64,000 bases of DNA from JAJPJE01 sp963724985. Lineage in GTDB: Bacteria; Acidobacteriota; Terriglobia; Terriglobales; Acidobacteriaceae. The stretch's first letter is position 1; each line of letters begins with the position of its first letter. The position numbers were made by a program, and so were the translations under genes. Positions 28,764 to 39,130 of this stretch are shown one piece after another. The stretch covers positions 1-64,000 of the forward strand of contig CAVRWV010000019.1 in assembly GCA_963724985.1 (NCBI GenBank), given 5' to 3'. A model generated the notes under the pieces. The model was not told the origin of the DNA, searched no databases, and worked only from the letters and a program-made list of their open reading frames with translations.

Positions 28764-29429
28764 TTCTTCTCCCCGCGCGCGGGTTGCGATTTCAGAAGCT
28801 CGGCATCGTAGTAGCCGAATGGTGGCTGATGGGCAGAGCTGCCATCGAAGCCGATGACTTTCCAGCCAATCATGTCTTTGTTACCGCCGAGGTCTGGATC
28901 GGAGAGAAATCCGGTGATGATGTAGGTGCGGAGGAGTTCGAAGTAATTGGTGCCGCTGCTGTTCATGCCATTGTTGCTGGGATCGTATCCGCCAGCAACG
29001 GCGGGGGAACTGGATTGAAAATTCTTTGTCACCTCGAGTTGATCAGCGGGAGAGAGCTGAGAGAAGCGGAGGCTCGCGTGTCCAGAGTGTTTGACGGCGA
29101 CATCGTTGAGAGCGTGGATCGCGGCGCGAACGCGAGTCTGGTCTCCGGGAACAAACTCGATTAAAGCATGATCGATGAAGTAGACGGCGTGAGCTTCCGT
29201 GGCACCGGGTGTGTCGTCGGTGGGAATGATTTGTGCTCCGAAGGCGACGACGTCTGCGGCTTCCTCTGCGGTGAAAAAGCGGAATCCAGCTTTGGTCTGC
29301 GCAGCTTCTGCAGCGGAGACAGTGCGCGGCTCGTAAGGCTTCGGGGGTGACGGTGGAGAGCAGGGCGAAACCAAGGCCTAACGCTCCCTGCTGGAGAAAT
29401 GTTCGGCGGGAAGAATGCCAATCGGTCAT
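28760..29429 (-). CDS. Gluconate 2-dehydrogenase subunit 3 family protein, Tat-exported (frameshifted)
   Basis: About 222 residues when corrected. The twin-arginine signal SSRRTFLQQGALGLGFALL lies at residues 6-24. The rest (FFTAEEAADVVAFGAQIIPT and YFIDHALIEFVPGDQTRVRA) is the subunit 3 fold. One extra C in the five-base run at 29343-29347 (G on the plus strand) breaks the frame just after the signal peptide; removing it gives TVTPKPYEPRTVSAAEAAQ. The small subunit pairs with the GMC subunit and carries it through the Tat pathway to the periplasm. Confidence 0.9.
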
Positions 29430-29793
29430 TCGGACCTCAGGTAAGTTGTGAAGAATCCCACGTTGGTAGAGAGACGTTAACACGCCGTCAGAGATAGTTG
29501 GAGAGCATTCACTAGATGAGCGAATTTGGGAGAGCTTGCGACATCCGGTACGTGAAAAAGAGCTGCACAGTCCCGGAGCTCAGGTCTATTATTGGTAACG
29601 TTTACATCAAGCCAAGGTATAGATATTTGACCGGAGAGTCAGCCGGACGTCCCTGCAAGGGAAGCGTGCCAAACGACATCGGAAACTCTGCAAGGCTGTA
29701 CTGTCGCATAGGCCGGCGTTCTGCGAGTCTCATCCGAGATGACAAAGCGGAACAGCAGTTCCAAGCAAAGTTACTCTGATTAGCTGCAAAAAG
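29430..29793. other. Intergenic region between divergent dehydrogenase and glycosidase operons
   Basis: No convincing gene; a short plus-strand ORF (29516-29779) has no domain and atypical composition. The promoters of both divergent operons should lie here. I see no clear operator or terminator. Confidence 0.5.
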
Positions 29794-31864
29794 GTGATCA
29801 TGCGAATTGCCTCGTGTGTAGTTGTGTGCGCTCTCATTCTTTCCTGTTTCGTTCTCGCCGCTCCGGTTCCCCAAACAGCAAGCACAAATCAACAGCAGCC
29901 AGGGTTGTTCCTGGGGACGGCGTGGTATCCGGAGCAATGGCCGGAGTCGCGTTGGGAGACCGATCTTCAACTCATGCAGGAAGCTCACATCCGTTTCGTG
30001 CGGGTGGGCGAGTTTGCCTGGAGCACGATGGAGCCTGAGGAGGGACAGTATCGCTTCGAGTGGCTGGAGAAAGCGGTGGCGCTGGCGCAGAAGCACGGGA
30101 TTTTTGTGGTGTTGGGGACACCGACAGCGGCGCCTCCGGCGTGGCTGACGTCGAAGTATCCCGAAACGCTGCGCATCGAGGAGGATGGACAACGAGCGAA
30201 GCACGGCGGGCGGCAGCATTTTGATTTCACCAGTGAGCGGTACCGGCAATTCTGCCGTCAAATTGCCGGCGAGATGGCAAAGCGATTTGGGCACAATCCG
30301 GATGTGATCGGATGGCAGATTGATAACGAATACGCGACCTACTCCTACGATCCGGAGACGCAGCGGCAGTTCCAACAGTGGTTGAAGAAGAAGTTTGGGA
30401 CGCTGGACAGCCTGAATCAGCACTGGACGACGGCGTATTGGAGCGAGACGTATGACAAGTGGGAAGAGATTCCGATTCCGATTGGATATAACAATCCGGG
30501 TCTGATGCTGGAGTGGAAGCGCTTCGTCAGCGATACCTACCGGTCTTATCAAAAGAATCAGATCGATGCGATTCACCAGTATGCCGATCCGCGGCAATGG
30601 ATCACGCACAACTTCATGGGATGGTTCGACGGATTCGATCACTACACGGTGAGTGCGGATCTGGATATGGCGTCGTGGGATAACTACGTGGGCAGCGGAC
30701 AACTGGACCCGGCGTCCAACGGCATGGTTCATGATCTGACGCGCGGTTTCAAGCGCAAGAACTTCTGGGTAATGGAGACGCAGCCCGGGAATGTGAACTG
30801 GCATTCGATCAACAACGTGCTCGACAAAGGCGAAGTACGGGAGATGGCGTGGGAGGATATTGCTCACGGAGCGGATGCGGTCGGGTACTGGCAGTGGCGA
30901 AGCGCGCTAGGCGGACAGGAACAGTATCACGGCACGCTGGTAGGACCGGATGGAGGGCCGATGCCGCTGTACCCGGAAGTCGCGCAACTCGGTGAGGATT
31001 TTGCCAAGGTAGGAGATGCGCTGCGGGGAACGAGTCCGGTGGCACAGGTCGCGATTCTGCATTCGTACGACAGTCGCTGGGCGATCGACTGGCAGAAGCA
31101 CACGAAGGAATATGACCAGTTCGCAAATTTTCGGAGCTACTACAAACCGCTGCATGAACTGGTGGACACGATAGATGTGGTGAATCCGATGGCGCCGCTG
31201 GATGGATACAAATTGGTGGTGGCGCCAAATCTGAACCTGCTTCCTGAGTCCGTGGCGAAGAGCTTGTTGGCATTCGTGCAGGCGGGCGGACACCTGGTGT
31301 TGGGACCGCGGTCAGGGATGAAAGACGAGTACAACGCGCTGCTGCCCGCACGGCAGCCGGGACCATTGGCTCCCGCACTGGGCGCGCATGTGGAGCAGTA
31401 CTACGCGCTGGACAAGCCGGTGCCGGTGAGCGGAGATCTCGGAAGCGTGGACGCAAAGATTTGGGCGGAGTTGCTGAAGCCGGATGCCGCAGATGCGAAG
31501 ACGCTGGAAACATACGGAAAGAGCAATGGCTGGCTCGATGGTCAGGCTGCGGTGGTGACGCGGAATTATGGAAGGGGAACGATCTCGTATGTAGGCGCGT
31601 GGCTTCCCGACGATGCCATGGCTACGCTGGCGAAGTGGATGATTGAGACAAGCGGTGTGAAGTCGGCGTTCACGAATGTGCCAATGGGTGTGGAGGTGAG
31701 CCGCAGAGTCGGGAAGGGCGGAGATGTATTCATCGTGATCAACCACACCAAGGCGCCGCAGAAGAGTTGCATTGCCATACGCGATGAGAGATCAATTGCA
31801 CGGGACGGCTGCGGCGAATGAGATCGAGTTGTCGGGAAGAGATGTAGCGGTATTGACGAAATAG
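29794..31864 (+). CDS. Secreted glycoside hydrolase family 42 beta-galactosidase (frameshift near C-terminus)
   Basis: About 689 residues when corrected. A signal peptide (residues 1-25) precedes the TIM barrel: FLGTAWYPEQWPESRWETDL, acid/base Glu in IGWQIDNEYATYSYD and nucleophile Glu in NFWVMETQPGNVNWH, both canonical for GH42. A trimerisation-type domain (about 415-600) and a small C-terminal beta domain follow. One extra base near 31761-31766 breaks the last 30 codons; the corrected end is VALPYAMRDQLHGTAAANE and so on to a TAG at 31862. It removes beta-galactosyl (or alpha-arabinosyl) residues from oligosaccharides in the periplasm. First gene of the glycosidase cluster. Confidence 0.92.
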
Positions 31865-31883
31865 GTTGGTCGGGAAGTGAAGA

Positions 31884-31921
31884 TCCCACCCAAGCCAAAA
31901 GAAGGCTTGGATGGGGCACCC
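31884..31921 (+). repeat. Intergenic hairpin repeat (family B), copy 1
   Basis: A 7-bp stem CCAAGCC / GGCTTGG around the loop AAAAGAA, flanked by TCCCAC and GGGGCACCC. A variant copy lies at 48095-48136. Found between GH42 and GH31. Confidence 0.75.
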
Positions 31922-31966
31922 GTAAACCAGTCCCGGAAAGTAAAAAAGGAAACGCCAAGGATACCC

Positions 31967-34310
31967 ATGCTGAAAATACGGCTGCTTTCGTGTGTGTTGT
32001 TGCTGACATCGTTCGTAACACTGGCGCGGGCGCAGTGGAGGGAGTTGAATCCGGTCACGTCCGCGGAGAAGCAGACGGACGGAGTGCTGTTCCGGATGAA
32101 GACCGGCGCCACGAAGCTGCAGGTGTGCTCGGATTCGATTGTGCGCGTGCTGTACTCGCCGACCGGAAACTTTCCGTATACGGCGGACTATGTGGTGACG
32201 AAGAAGGATTGGCCGGCGACGCAATGGAGCATGCAGGACTCCGGCGATAACGTTGTGTTGTCGACGGCGCGGCTGAAGGTCACGGTGTCGAAGAGCGAAG
32301 GGTCAATCCAGTATGCGTCGGCGGACGGGCAGAAGCTCGTGATGGATCAGAACCGCTGGATGACGCCAGTGAAGGTCAACGGCGAGGAGACGTTTCGCGC
32401 CGGAAGACTTCATCAACATTTATGGTTCGCAGGAAGCGCTGTACGGGCTGGGGCAACATCAGAGCGGCGTCTGGAATTATCGCGGCGATTCGGTGGACAT
32501 CTCGCAGGACAATACGAATATTGCGGTGCCCATGCTGGTTTCGAGCAACGGGTATGGGATTTTCTGGAATAACGATTCGCGCAGCCGCGTGAATAACCGC
32601 TTCGCAAATTACTTGTATATCAGCTCTGAGGTGGCGAGCGTCATCGACTACTACTTTATCTATGGCCCGGATCTGGACAAGATCGTGGCGGGCTATCGGG
32701 AGCTGACCGGGCAAGCGCCGATGTTCGGCAAATGGGCCTATGGCTTCTGGCAGTGCAAGAATCGTTATGCATCGCAAGCCGAGCTATTGGGCGTCGCGCA
32801 GAAGTATCGCGAGCTGCACATCCCGGCAGACAACATCGTGCAGGACTGGTTCTGGTGGAACCGCAAGGGCGAGCATGTCTTCAATAAGAACTATCCCGAT
32901 CCGAAGGGGATGGTGGATGGGCTGCATCGCGATAACTTCCATCTGATGATTTCCGTGTGGCCGTTCTTCGAACCAGGCAGCAAAGAGTATGACTACATGG
33001 AGAAGCAGGGCTGGTTCATCGATAAGTTCAAGATGGCGAAGTTGCCGTATCACCAGGACGGTATGGCGGTGTACGACCCCTCGGACCCGGAGGCTCGGAA
33101 GTACTACTGGCAGTTGATGGATAAGGCGCTGTTCAATATCGGCATTGATGCGTGGTGGATGGATACGACCGAACCCGAGACGGAGGGCCAGGAGGAGAAC
33201 ATCCAGCTTGGTCACAAGATTCACATCGGGAGCGGCGACCGCTATGTGAACCTGTTCCCGCTGATGACAACGGCAGCGGTATATCAAGGGCAGAGGGCGT
33301 CGTCGGACAAGAAACGAGTTTTCATCCTGTCGCGGTCGGCGTTTGCGGGATCGCAGCGCAACTCGGTAACGGCGTGGTCGGGCGATATTAATTCTGACTG
33401 GTTCAGCTACCGGCGGCAGATCCCTGCGGGATTGAACTTTGAGTTGTCGGGCCTGCCATATTGGACGACCGATATTGGTGGATTCGTGAGCGGGAATCCG
33501 GATGATCCGGCGTACCGGGAGTTATTTATCCGCTGGTTCCAGTATGGAGCGTTTTGTCCCGTATTTCGCGTGCATGGAACGAGGACGACTAATCAGAACG
33601 AGCTGTGGTCGTATGGTCCGGAGGCGCAGAAGATTCTAACCAGCTACGACGAGTTGCGTTACCGGTTGATGCCGTACACGTACTCACTGGCATGGATGGT
33701 GACGCATGACAGCTACACTCCGATGCGGCCGCTGGCGATGGATTTTCGTACTGACCAGCGCGCACTGAATATCGGCGATCAATTCATGTACGGTCCGGCG
33801 ATCCTGGTCAATCCAGTGACGGAGCCGGGGGCGACGGAGCGTCATCTGTATCTGCCCAAGGCGAAGTGGTACGACTTCTGGACCGGAGCGTCGCAGGAGG
33901 GTGGAGTAGCGATTAACGCGGCGGCGCCGCTGGATCGGATACCTCTCTATGTGCGAGCCGGGTCGATTATGCCGGTGGGGCCGGAGATCGAGTGGGCGGC
34001 GCAGAAGGCAGCGGATCCGATCGAGCTGAGAGTGTACCGCGGAGCCGATGGAGCGTTCACCTTATACGAAGACGAGAACGATACCTACGACTACGAAAAG
34101 GGAGTCTATGCGACCATTCCGATCGAGTGGAATGAGGCGCAGCAAAAGCTGACGATTGGCGATCGTAAGGGGACTTTCCCGGCGATGCTGGCGAATCGGA
34201 CGTTCGAGGTAGTGTTCGTGAAACAAGGTCACGGCACGGGCGGAGTTACTACACAGCAACCGGACAAGGTGGTTCAGTACTCTGGAAGTTCGGTAACGGT
34301 GGCTCCCTGA
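31967..34310 (+). CDS. Secreted glycoside hydrolase family 31 (alpha-xylosidase-like; frameshifted)
   Basis: About 780 residues when corrected. A signal peptide (MLKIRLLSCVLLLTSFVTLA) is followed by the N-terminal beta-sandwich, the catalytic TIM barrel with nucleophile Asp in IGIDAWWMDTTEPE and acid/base Asp in VTAWSGDINSDW, and C-terminal beta domains. One extra G at 32402-32403 breaks the frame before EDFINIYGSQEALYGLGQHQ. The barrel (KWAYGFWQCKNRY and DWFWWNRKGEHVFNKN) resembles alpha-xylosidases more than alpha-glucosidases, but specificity is inference. It lies 50 bases upstream of the GH3 gene. Confidence 0.92.
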
Positions 34311-34360
34311 TAATTCAGACAGGGTGCAGTGCCAACGTTCATTTTCATAGAAGGGATCGC

Positions 34361-36668
34361 ATGCGCAATTTTCTCGTTGCAGTAATGGTCTCCGTGATGT
34401 TTGTCGCTGCTTCCGCTCAGGAGGCGACGCCCGATTATAAAAATCCGAAACTGCCTCCGGAGCAACGCGCTGCTGATTTACTGAAGCGCATGACGCTGGA
34501 AGAGAAAGTGGAGCAGATCAGCGGGCACCGGAAACAACACGTGCTGGATACAACCGGCAGGTTCAACGACGAGACCGCTGAAAGGGCATTTCACGATTTG
34601 TATGACGTAGACGCGAAGGTTACTCCTCGCGATGCGGCGATTCTGCGTAATGCGGCGCAGAGATACCTGTTGGAGAAGACGCGGCTAGGTATCCCGAATA
34701 TCTTTTTCGGGGAAGCGTTGCACGGGTACATGGAGTATGGCAGCACGAGTTTCCCGCAAGTGCTGGGGTTGGCGAGCACATGGGATCCGGAGCTGATCTT
34801 CAAGGTGTTTACGGCGGCTGGCGACGAGATGGCGTCAGCAGGGACGAATCAGGCGTTCAGTCCGGTGCTTGACCTGGCACGCGACCCGCGCTGGGGACGA
34901 ACGGAAGAGACGTACGGTGAAGATCCATATCTGGTTTCGCGAATGGGAGTGGCGGCGGTCAATGGGCTGCAGGGTACGAATTACATGCTCGATCGGCATC
35001 ATGTGATTGCGACGGCGAAGCATTTTGCCGGGCACGGTGAGCCGGAAGGCGGCCGCAATACAGCGCCGGTGAACATTTCCGAACGAATTCTGCGCGAATC
35101 GTTCTTCGAGCCATTCCAGGCGGTGGTACAGGAAGCGAATGTTGGCAGCGTGATGGCGTCGTATCACGAGATTAATGGGGTGCCGTCGCATATCAATCCG
35201 TGGTTGCTGACGAAGGTCCTGCGCGGAGAGTGGGGATTCCGCGGATATGTGACGTCGGATGGTAATGGCTTGCAGATGCTGTACGAGACACATGGCGTGG
35301 CGGCAGACAAGGCGGAGGCCGCGCGGAAGGCGATTAAGGCGGGAATTGATTACGACCTCTCGGACGGATCGGTCTACCAGACGTTGTTGCAGCAGGTGAA
35401 GGACGGAATTGTTCCGGAGAGCGAGGTCGATCGCGCGGCGTATTGGGTGCTCTACGACAAGTTCCGGTTGGGACTGTTTGAGAATCCGTATGTCGATCCG
35501 GATTACACGGTGAAGGTGACGAACAGTCCGGAGCATCAGCAATTGGCGGAAAGGACGGCAGAGAAGTCGATTGTGCTGCTGAAGAACCAGGGAAACATTC
35601 TGCCGCTGGATGCGAAGAAGATCAAGACGATTGCGGTGATTGGTCCGAATGCGGCTGACGTGCACCTGGGTGGATATGCGCGCGATCCAGGACGCGGGGT
35701 GAGCATTCTGCAGGGAATTAAAGAGCGGGTCGGGCCGAATGTGAAGGTGCTGTATGCCGAAGGATGCAAGATCACGCTTGGCAAAGAAGGATACGCGGGT
35801 TGGTACGAGAATGACGTGAAGCTGCCGGCGCCGGGCTCGGAATCGGCGAGCGTGAAAGCTGCGGCCGATCTGGCGAAGAAAGCAGATGTGGCGATCGTGG
35901 TGGTCGGCGAGAACGAAACGAGCAATCGCGAAGCATGGTCGGAGAATCACCTGGGGGACCGGGATTCTCTCGATCTGCTGGGCGCACAGGATGAACTGGT
36001 GAAGTCGGTGGTCGCGACAGGCGTGCCGACGGTAGTGTTTCTGATCAATGGGCGGCCGCTTTCGATTAACTATGTCGCCGAGCATGTGCCAGCGATTGTG
36101 GAAGGGTGGTACCTGGGACAAGAGGGTGGAACGGCGGCGGCGAGAGTGCTGTTCGGAGACGTGAATCCGGGCGGGAAGTTACCCGTCACGTTTCCGCGCT
36201 CGGTGGGACAATTGCCGGACTATTACGATCATAAGCCGTCGCGAAATCGCAGCTACGCGTTCGTCGATAACTCGCCATTGTTTCCCTTTTGGGTTCGGGC
36301 TGAGCTATACGAACTTCAAGTTCGAGAATGTTAGGGTGGAACCGGCGAAGATTGGGCCGGGCGGGACGGCGAAGGTTATCGTGGATGTCACGAATACCGG
36401 CACGCGCGAGGGCGAGGAAGTTCCGCAGATGTACATCCATCAAAAGGTGAGTTCGGTGACGCAGCCGGTGATGCAGTTGCGCGGATTCCAGCGCATTACA
36501 CTAAAGCCGGGCGAGAAGAAGACGGTGGAGTTTCCGATCACGCCGGATACGCTGGCGATTCTCGATATCAATATGAACCGGGTGGTCGAGCCGGGTATGT
36601 TCGACATCATGGTCGGTCCGAATTCGGCGGAGACACAGAAGGTGCCGCTGGAAGTAATTGCGAAGTAG
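34361..36668 (+). CDS. Secreted glycoside hydrolase family 3 beta-glucosidase/xylosidase (frameshifted)
   Basis: About 768 residues when corrected. A signal peptide (1-19) is followed by the GH3 N-terminal barrel (KTRLGIPNIFFGEALHG, PVLDLARDPRWGRTEETYGE, KHFAGHG), nucleophile Asp in YVTSDGNGLQML, a C-terminal domain with NETSNREAWSENHLGDRDSL, and a fibronectin III-like tail (VTNTGTREGEEVPQMYI). One extra T at 36287-36290 breaks FPFGFGLSYTNFKFENV between the domains. It cleaves beta-linked glucose or xylose from the non-reducing end. Third of four co-directional sugar genes. Confidence 0.93.
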
Positions 36669-36725
36669 AGAAGGTGCGTCTAGTCTGTAGGGCGCGGATC
36701 AACGATCAACTGGAGACGGGCAATT

Positions 36726-37871
36726 ATGTTCAAGACTACGTTCGCCGTTCTGACCATTCTGATGGCAGGCATGGCGATTGCAGCAGCTCAGCAAAAGACT
36801 GAGGTCAAACCGGGATTAAAAATGGAAAGCTTCGGAAAGACAGCAGATGGCCAGGAAGTACAACTGTTCACGCTAACCAACAAGAACGGTGTTGAAGCCA
36901 AGATCACGAACTTCGGCGGCATCGTGGTTTCGTTGAAAACACCCGATCGCAAGGGCCAACTGGCAGATATCGTATTGGGATACGACGACGTCAAAGGCTA
37001 CGAGGGAGACACGGCTTTCTTTGGCGCGCTGATTGGCCGTTACGGCAACCGTATCGCCAAGGGTCAATTCACACTGAATGGCAAGACCTACCAGATCCCG
37101 TTGAACGATGGACCGAACGCGTTACACGGCGGGCCCAACGGCTTCAATAAGAGAGTGTGGACGCCCAAGGACGTATCGACGCACAGCACGCCGATGCTGC
37201 AGCTGACCTACCTTAGCAAGGACGGCGAGAACGGTTTCCCCGGCAATCTGAACGTGCAGGTCACGTATTCGCTGACGAGCAATAACGAACTGCGAATCGA
37301 TTACGCGGCGACGACGGACAAAGACACAGTCCTGAACCTGACGAACCACTCGTATTTCAACCTGAAGGGCGCCGGCGAGGGAGATATCCTGCAACACGAA
37401 GTCCGGTTGAACGCGAACAAGTTCACGCCCGTCGATGCGACACTGATTCCGACCGGTGAGTTGAAGAATGTGCAGGGCACGCCCTTCGACTTCCGAAAGA
37501 GCACAGCGATCGGAGCCAGGATCGACAGCGACGATCAGCAGCTAAAGTACGGATGGGGATACGACCACAACTGGGTGCTGAACGGTATGGGTGCGGGCCA
37601 ACTGGTCATAGCAGCGCGCGTACACGAACCCACCACCGGTCGCGTGATAGAAGTGCTCACCGATCAGCCGGGAGTGCAGTTCTACACGGGAAATCACATG
37701 GACGGCACGGTTCACGGCAAGGGTGGCAAACTCTACCCGAAGCGGGGCGGCTTGTGCCTGGAGACGCAGCACTATCCGGACTCGCCGAACCATCCGGCGT
37801 TTCCGAGCACTACTCTGAAGGCTGGCGAGAAGTTCCACTCGACGACGATTTACAAGTTCGGCGTCGAATAG
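36726..37871 (+). CDS. galM: Secreted aldose 1-epimerase (galactose mutarotase)
   Basis: 381 intact residues with a signal peptide (MFKTTFAVLTILMAGMAIAAA). It interconverts alpha and beta anomers of released hexoses. Catalytic His motifs NALHGGPNGFNKRVW and LTNHSYFNLKG and the C-terminal Glu in GGLCLETQHYPDSPN are present. As last gene of the GH42-GH31-GH3 cluster it would act on galactose or glucose freed in the periplasm. A hairpin terminator follows 9 bases after the stop. Confidence 0.95.
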   Translation: MFKTTFAVLTILMAGMAIAAAQQKTEVKPGLKMESFGKTADGQEVQLFTLTNKNGVEAKITNFGGIVVSLKTPDRKGQLADIVLGYDDVKGYEGDTAFFGALIGRYGNRIAKGQFTLNGKTYQIPLNDGPNALHGGPNGFNKRVWTPKDVSTHSTPMLQLTYLSKDGENGFPGNLNVQVTYSLTSNNELRIDYAATTDKDTVLNLTNHSYFNLKGAGEGDILQHEVRLNANKFTPVDATLIPTGELKNVQGTPFDFRKSTAIGARIDSDDQQLKYGWGYDHNWVLNGMGAGQLVIAARVHEPTTGRVIEVLTDQPGVQFYTGNHMDGTVHGKGGKLYPKRGGLCLETQHYPDSPNHPAFPSTTLKAGEKFHSTTIYKFGVE

Positions 37872-37879
37872 CGAGTTGG

Positions 37880-37901
37880 GCCCGCTCGATGGCGAGCGGG
37901 C
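37880..37901 (+). terminator. Intrinsic-type terminator after galM
   Basis: A perfect 9-bp stem GCCCGCTCG / CGAGCGGGC with loop ATGG, followed by TCCCTTTG. The T tract is weak. Confidence 0.65.
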
Positions 37902-37913
37902 TCCCTTTGAACT

Positions 37914-37955
37914 GCAGATCCCTCGCGGACTGCGTTCGCTCGTGATGACAACAAA
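37914..37955 (+). repeat. Interspersed 42-nt repeat, copy 2
   Basis: 41 of 42 positions match 12537-12578. Confidence 0.85.
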
Positions 37956-37963
37956 CAACGAAC

Positions 37964-37985
37964 GGGCAGCCGAGGTCGGCTGCCC
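37964..37985. repeat. Hairpin repeat (family C), copy 1
   Basis: GGGCAGCCG / CGGCTGCCC with loop AGGT. Imperfect relatives lie at 38541-38563 and 61370-61390. It sits between the convergent galM and exbD genes and may also end their transcripts. Confidence 0.7.
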
Positions 37986-38002
37986 CAGCGTGTTCTCGGG
38001 GA

Positions 38003-38446
38003 TCAATCGCCAGATTCGATCTTCGCGGTAATTAATCCCACCTTGATATCGGGAAATGCTCCGTGCGCAGCGTCGATTACCTCGGAGATGTTCTCGAAGT
38101 CCAGATCATCCGCTCCCTTGACGAAGAGAACCCGCTCAGCGCGCGTTTTGTAGATGTCGCGAATGCGCGATTCCAGATCGGCGGGTGCAACGGGTTGGCG
38201 ATTGATGGTGATGCTTTCTTCGCCGGCAGCGGTCTTCGCGACCTCGATGACGACGGTGCGGTCGGGAGTGATGGGTTGGTGCTTGTCGGTTGGCGGCTGA
38301 GGGATTTCAGCGTCTAGACCGGCAGTTTTGCTCAACGGCCGGATGATCATGAAGATGATGATCAGGACGAGCAGGACGTCGATCAGCGGTGTGACGTTCA
38401 TTTCCGCGGACAGACCGCGTCCTGAGCTTCCCAGGGACATGGCCAT
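38003..38446 (-). CDS. exbD: ExbD/TolR-family biopolymer transport protein
   Basis: 147 residues with one N-terminal transmembrane helix (about 18-40) that carries the essential Asp in VTPLIDVLLVLIIIFM. The periplasmic domain ends VIDAAHGAFPDIKVGLITA. It works with ExbB to energise TonB-dependent outer-membrane transport, or with TolQ in envelope stability. No exbB or tonB is beside it here. It is separated from tlpA by 136 bases containing a family C repeat. Confidence 0.93.
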   Translation of the reverse strand: MAMSLGSSGRGLSAEMNVTPLIDVLLVLIIIFMIIRPLSKTAGLDAEIPQPPTDKHQPITPDRTVVIEVAKTAAGEESITINRQPVAPADLESRIRDIYKTRAERVLFVKGADDLDFENISEVIDAAHGAFPDIKVGLITAKIESGD

Positions 38447-38540
38447 GGTGGTTTCCTCCCCACATGTTTGCCCCCGGATGTATGCCCACAGATGGAGATT
38501 TAGACACCACTTGCCGTCGTTTGTTCCAAGCAGTGAATTG

Positions 38541-38563
38541 GGACAGCTGAGGTCGGCTGCCCA
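38541..38563. repeat. Hairpin repeat (family C), copy 2, imperfect
   Basis: The right half aggtcggctgccc is identical to the copy at 37973-37985; the left arm has diverged (gggacagctg). Confidence 0.6.
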
Positions 38564-38582
38564 CCTAGTTTGTGGTTCGCAA

Positions 38583-39122
38583 TCAGAAGTTCTTCAGCAG
38601 GGATTTGGGCGGCTTGCCCTGTCGGCCATTTAAGAGCCAGTCAAGGCGCGAGGTGATGTCTTTGCGGCTGGCCTCGCCCATGATGCGAGCGATCGGTTCC
38701 CCGTTCTGATCGAGGATGATAGTAGCGGGAACCATCTCCCCGAGTTGAAGTTGCTTCAAGGTCGCAGGAGATGCGCCAATCCAGACGGGAATTGTCGAGA
38801 TCTTTTTCTTTCCCAGGAAAGACGCGATTTTGGATTGGGTCTCTGCATCGTCCAGGGACGCAGCCACGAAAACCACGTTTTTCGACGCGTACTCGCGCGC
38901 GAGTTCATCGAGACGGGGCAGTTCCTCGCGGCATGGTCCACACCAGGTGGCCCAGAAATTGAGGACGATAATTTTGCCTTGATAGGCCGAGAGGGTCTGA
39001 GTCGTTCCGGTCTGATCCTTCAGCGTAAGCTCTGGGAACGGCGACCCGAAGGCAACCGTTCCCAGACAAAACGCGAAAACCAGGAGAGTCGTTAGTTGTC
39101 GTTGTGGTCTTCGCGGCCTCAT
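38583..39122 (-). CDS. TlpA/ResA-like thioredoxin-fold protein
   Basis: 179 residues. An N-terminal signal or anchor (about 10-26) is followed by an AhpC-TSA/Redoxin-type fold: ELTLKDQTGTTQTLSAYQGK, active-site NFWATWCGPCREELP with CxxC at about 63-66, and VPATIILDQNGEPIARI with the cis-Pro region. It reduces periplasmic disulfides, possibly for cytochrome or outer-membrane protein maturation. It starts 8 bases after the outer-membrane protein gene, so the two are probably co-transcribed. Confidence 0.92.
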   Translation of the reverse strand: MRPRRPQRQLTTLLVFAFCLGTVAFGSPFPELTLKDQTGTTQTLSAYQGKIIVLNFWATWCGPCREELPRLDELAREYASKNVVFVAASLDDAETQSKIASFLGKKKISTIPVWIGASPATLKQLQLGEMVPATIILDQNGEPIARIMGEASRKDITSRLDWLLNGRQGKPPKSLLKNF

Positions 39123-39130
39123 CCTATGCC

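Noticed and set aside
29602..30867. 421-codon minus-strand ORF opposite GH42
   Set aside because: Antisense shadow of a clearly conserved glycosidase; Arg/His/Leu-rich shadow composition and no domain.
34835..36121. 428-codon minus-strand ORF opposite GH3
   Set aside because: Shadow of the GH3 gene with no recognisable family.
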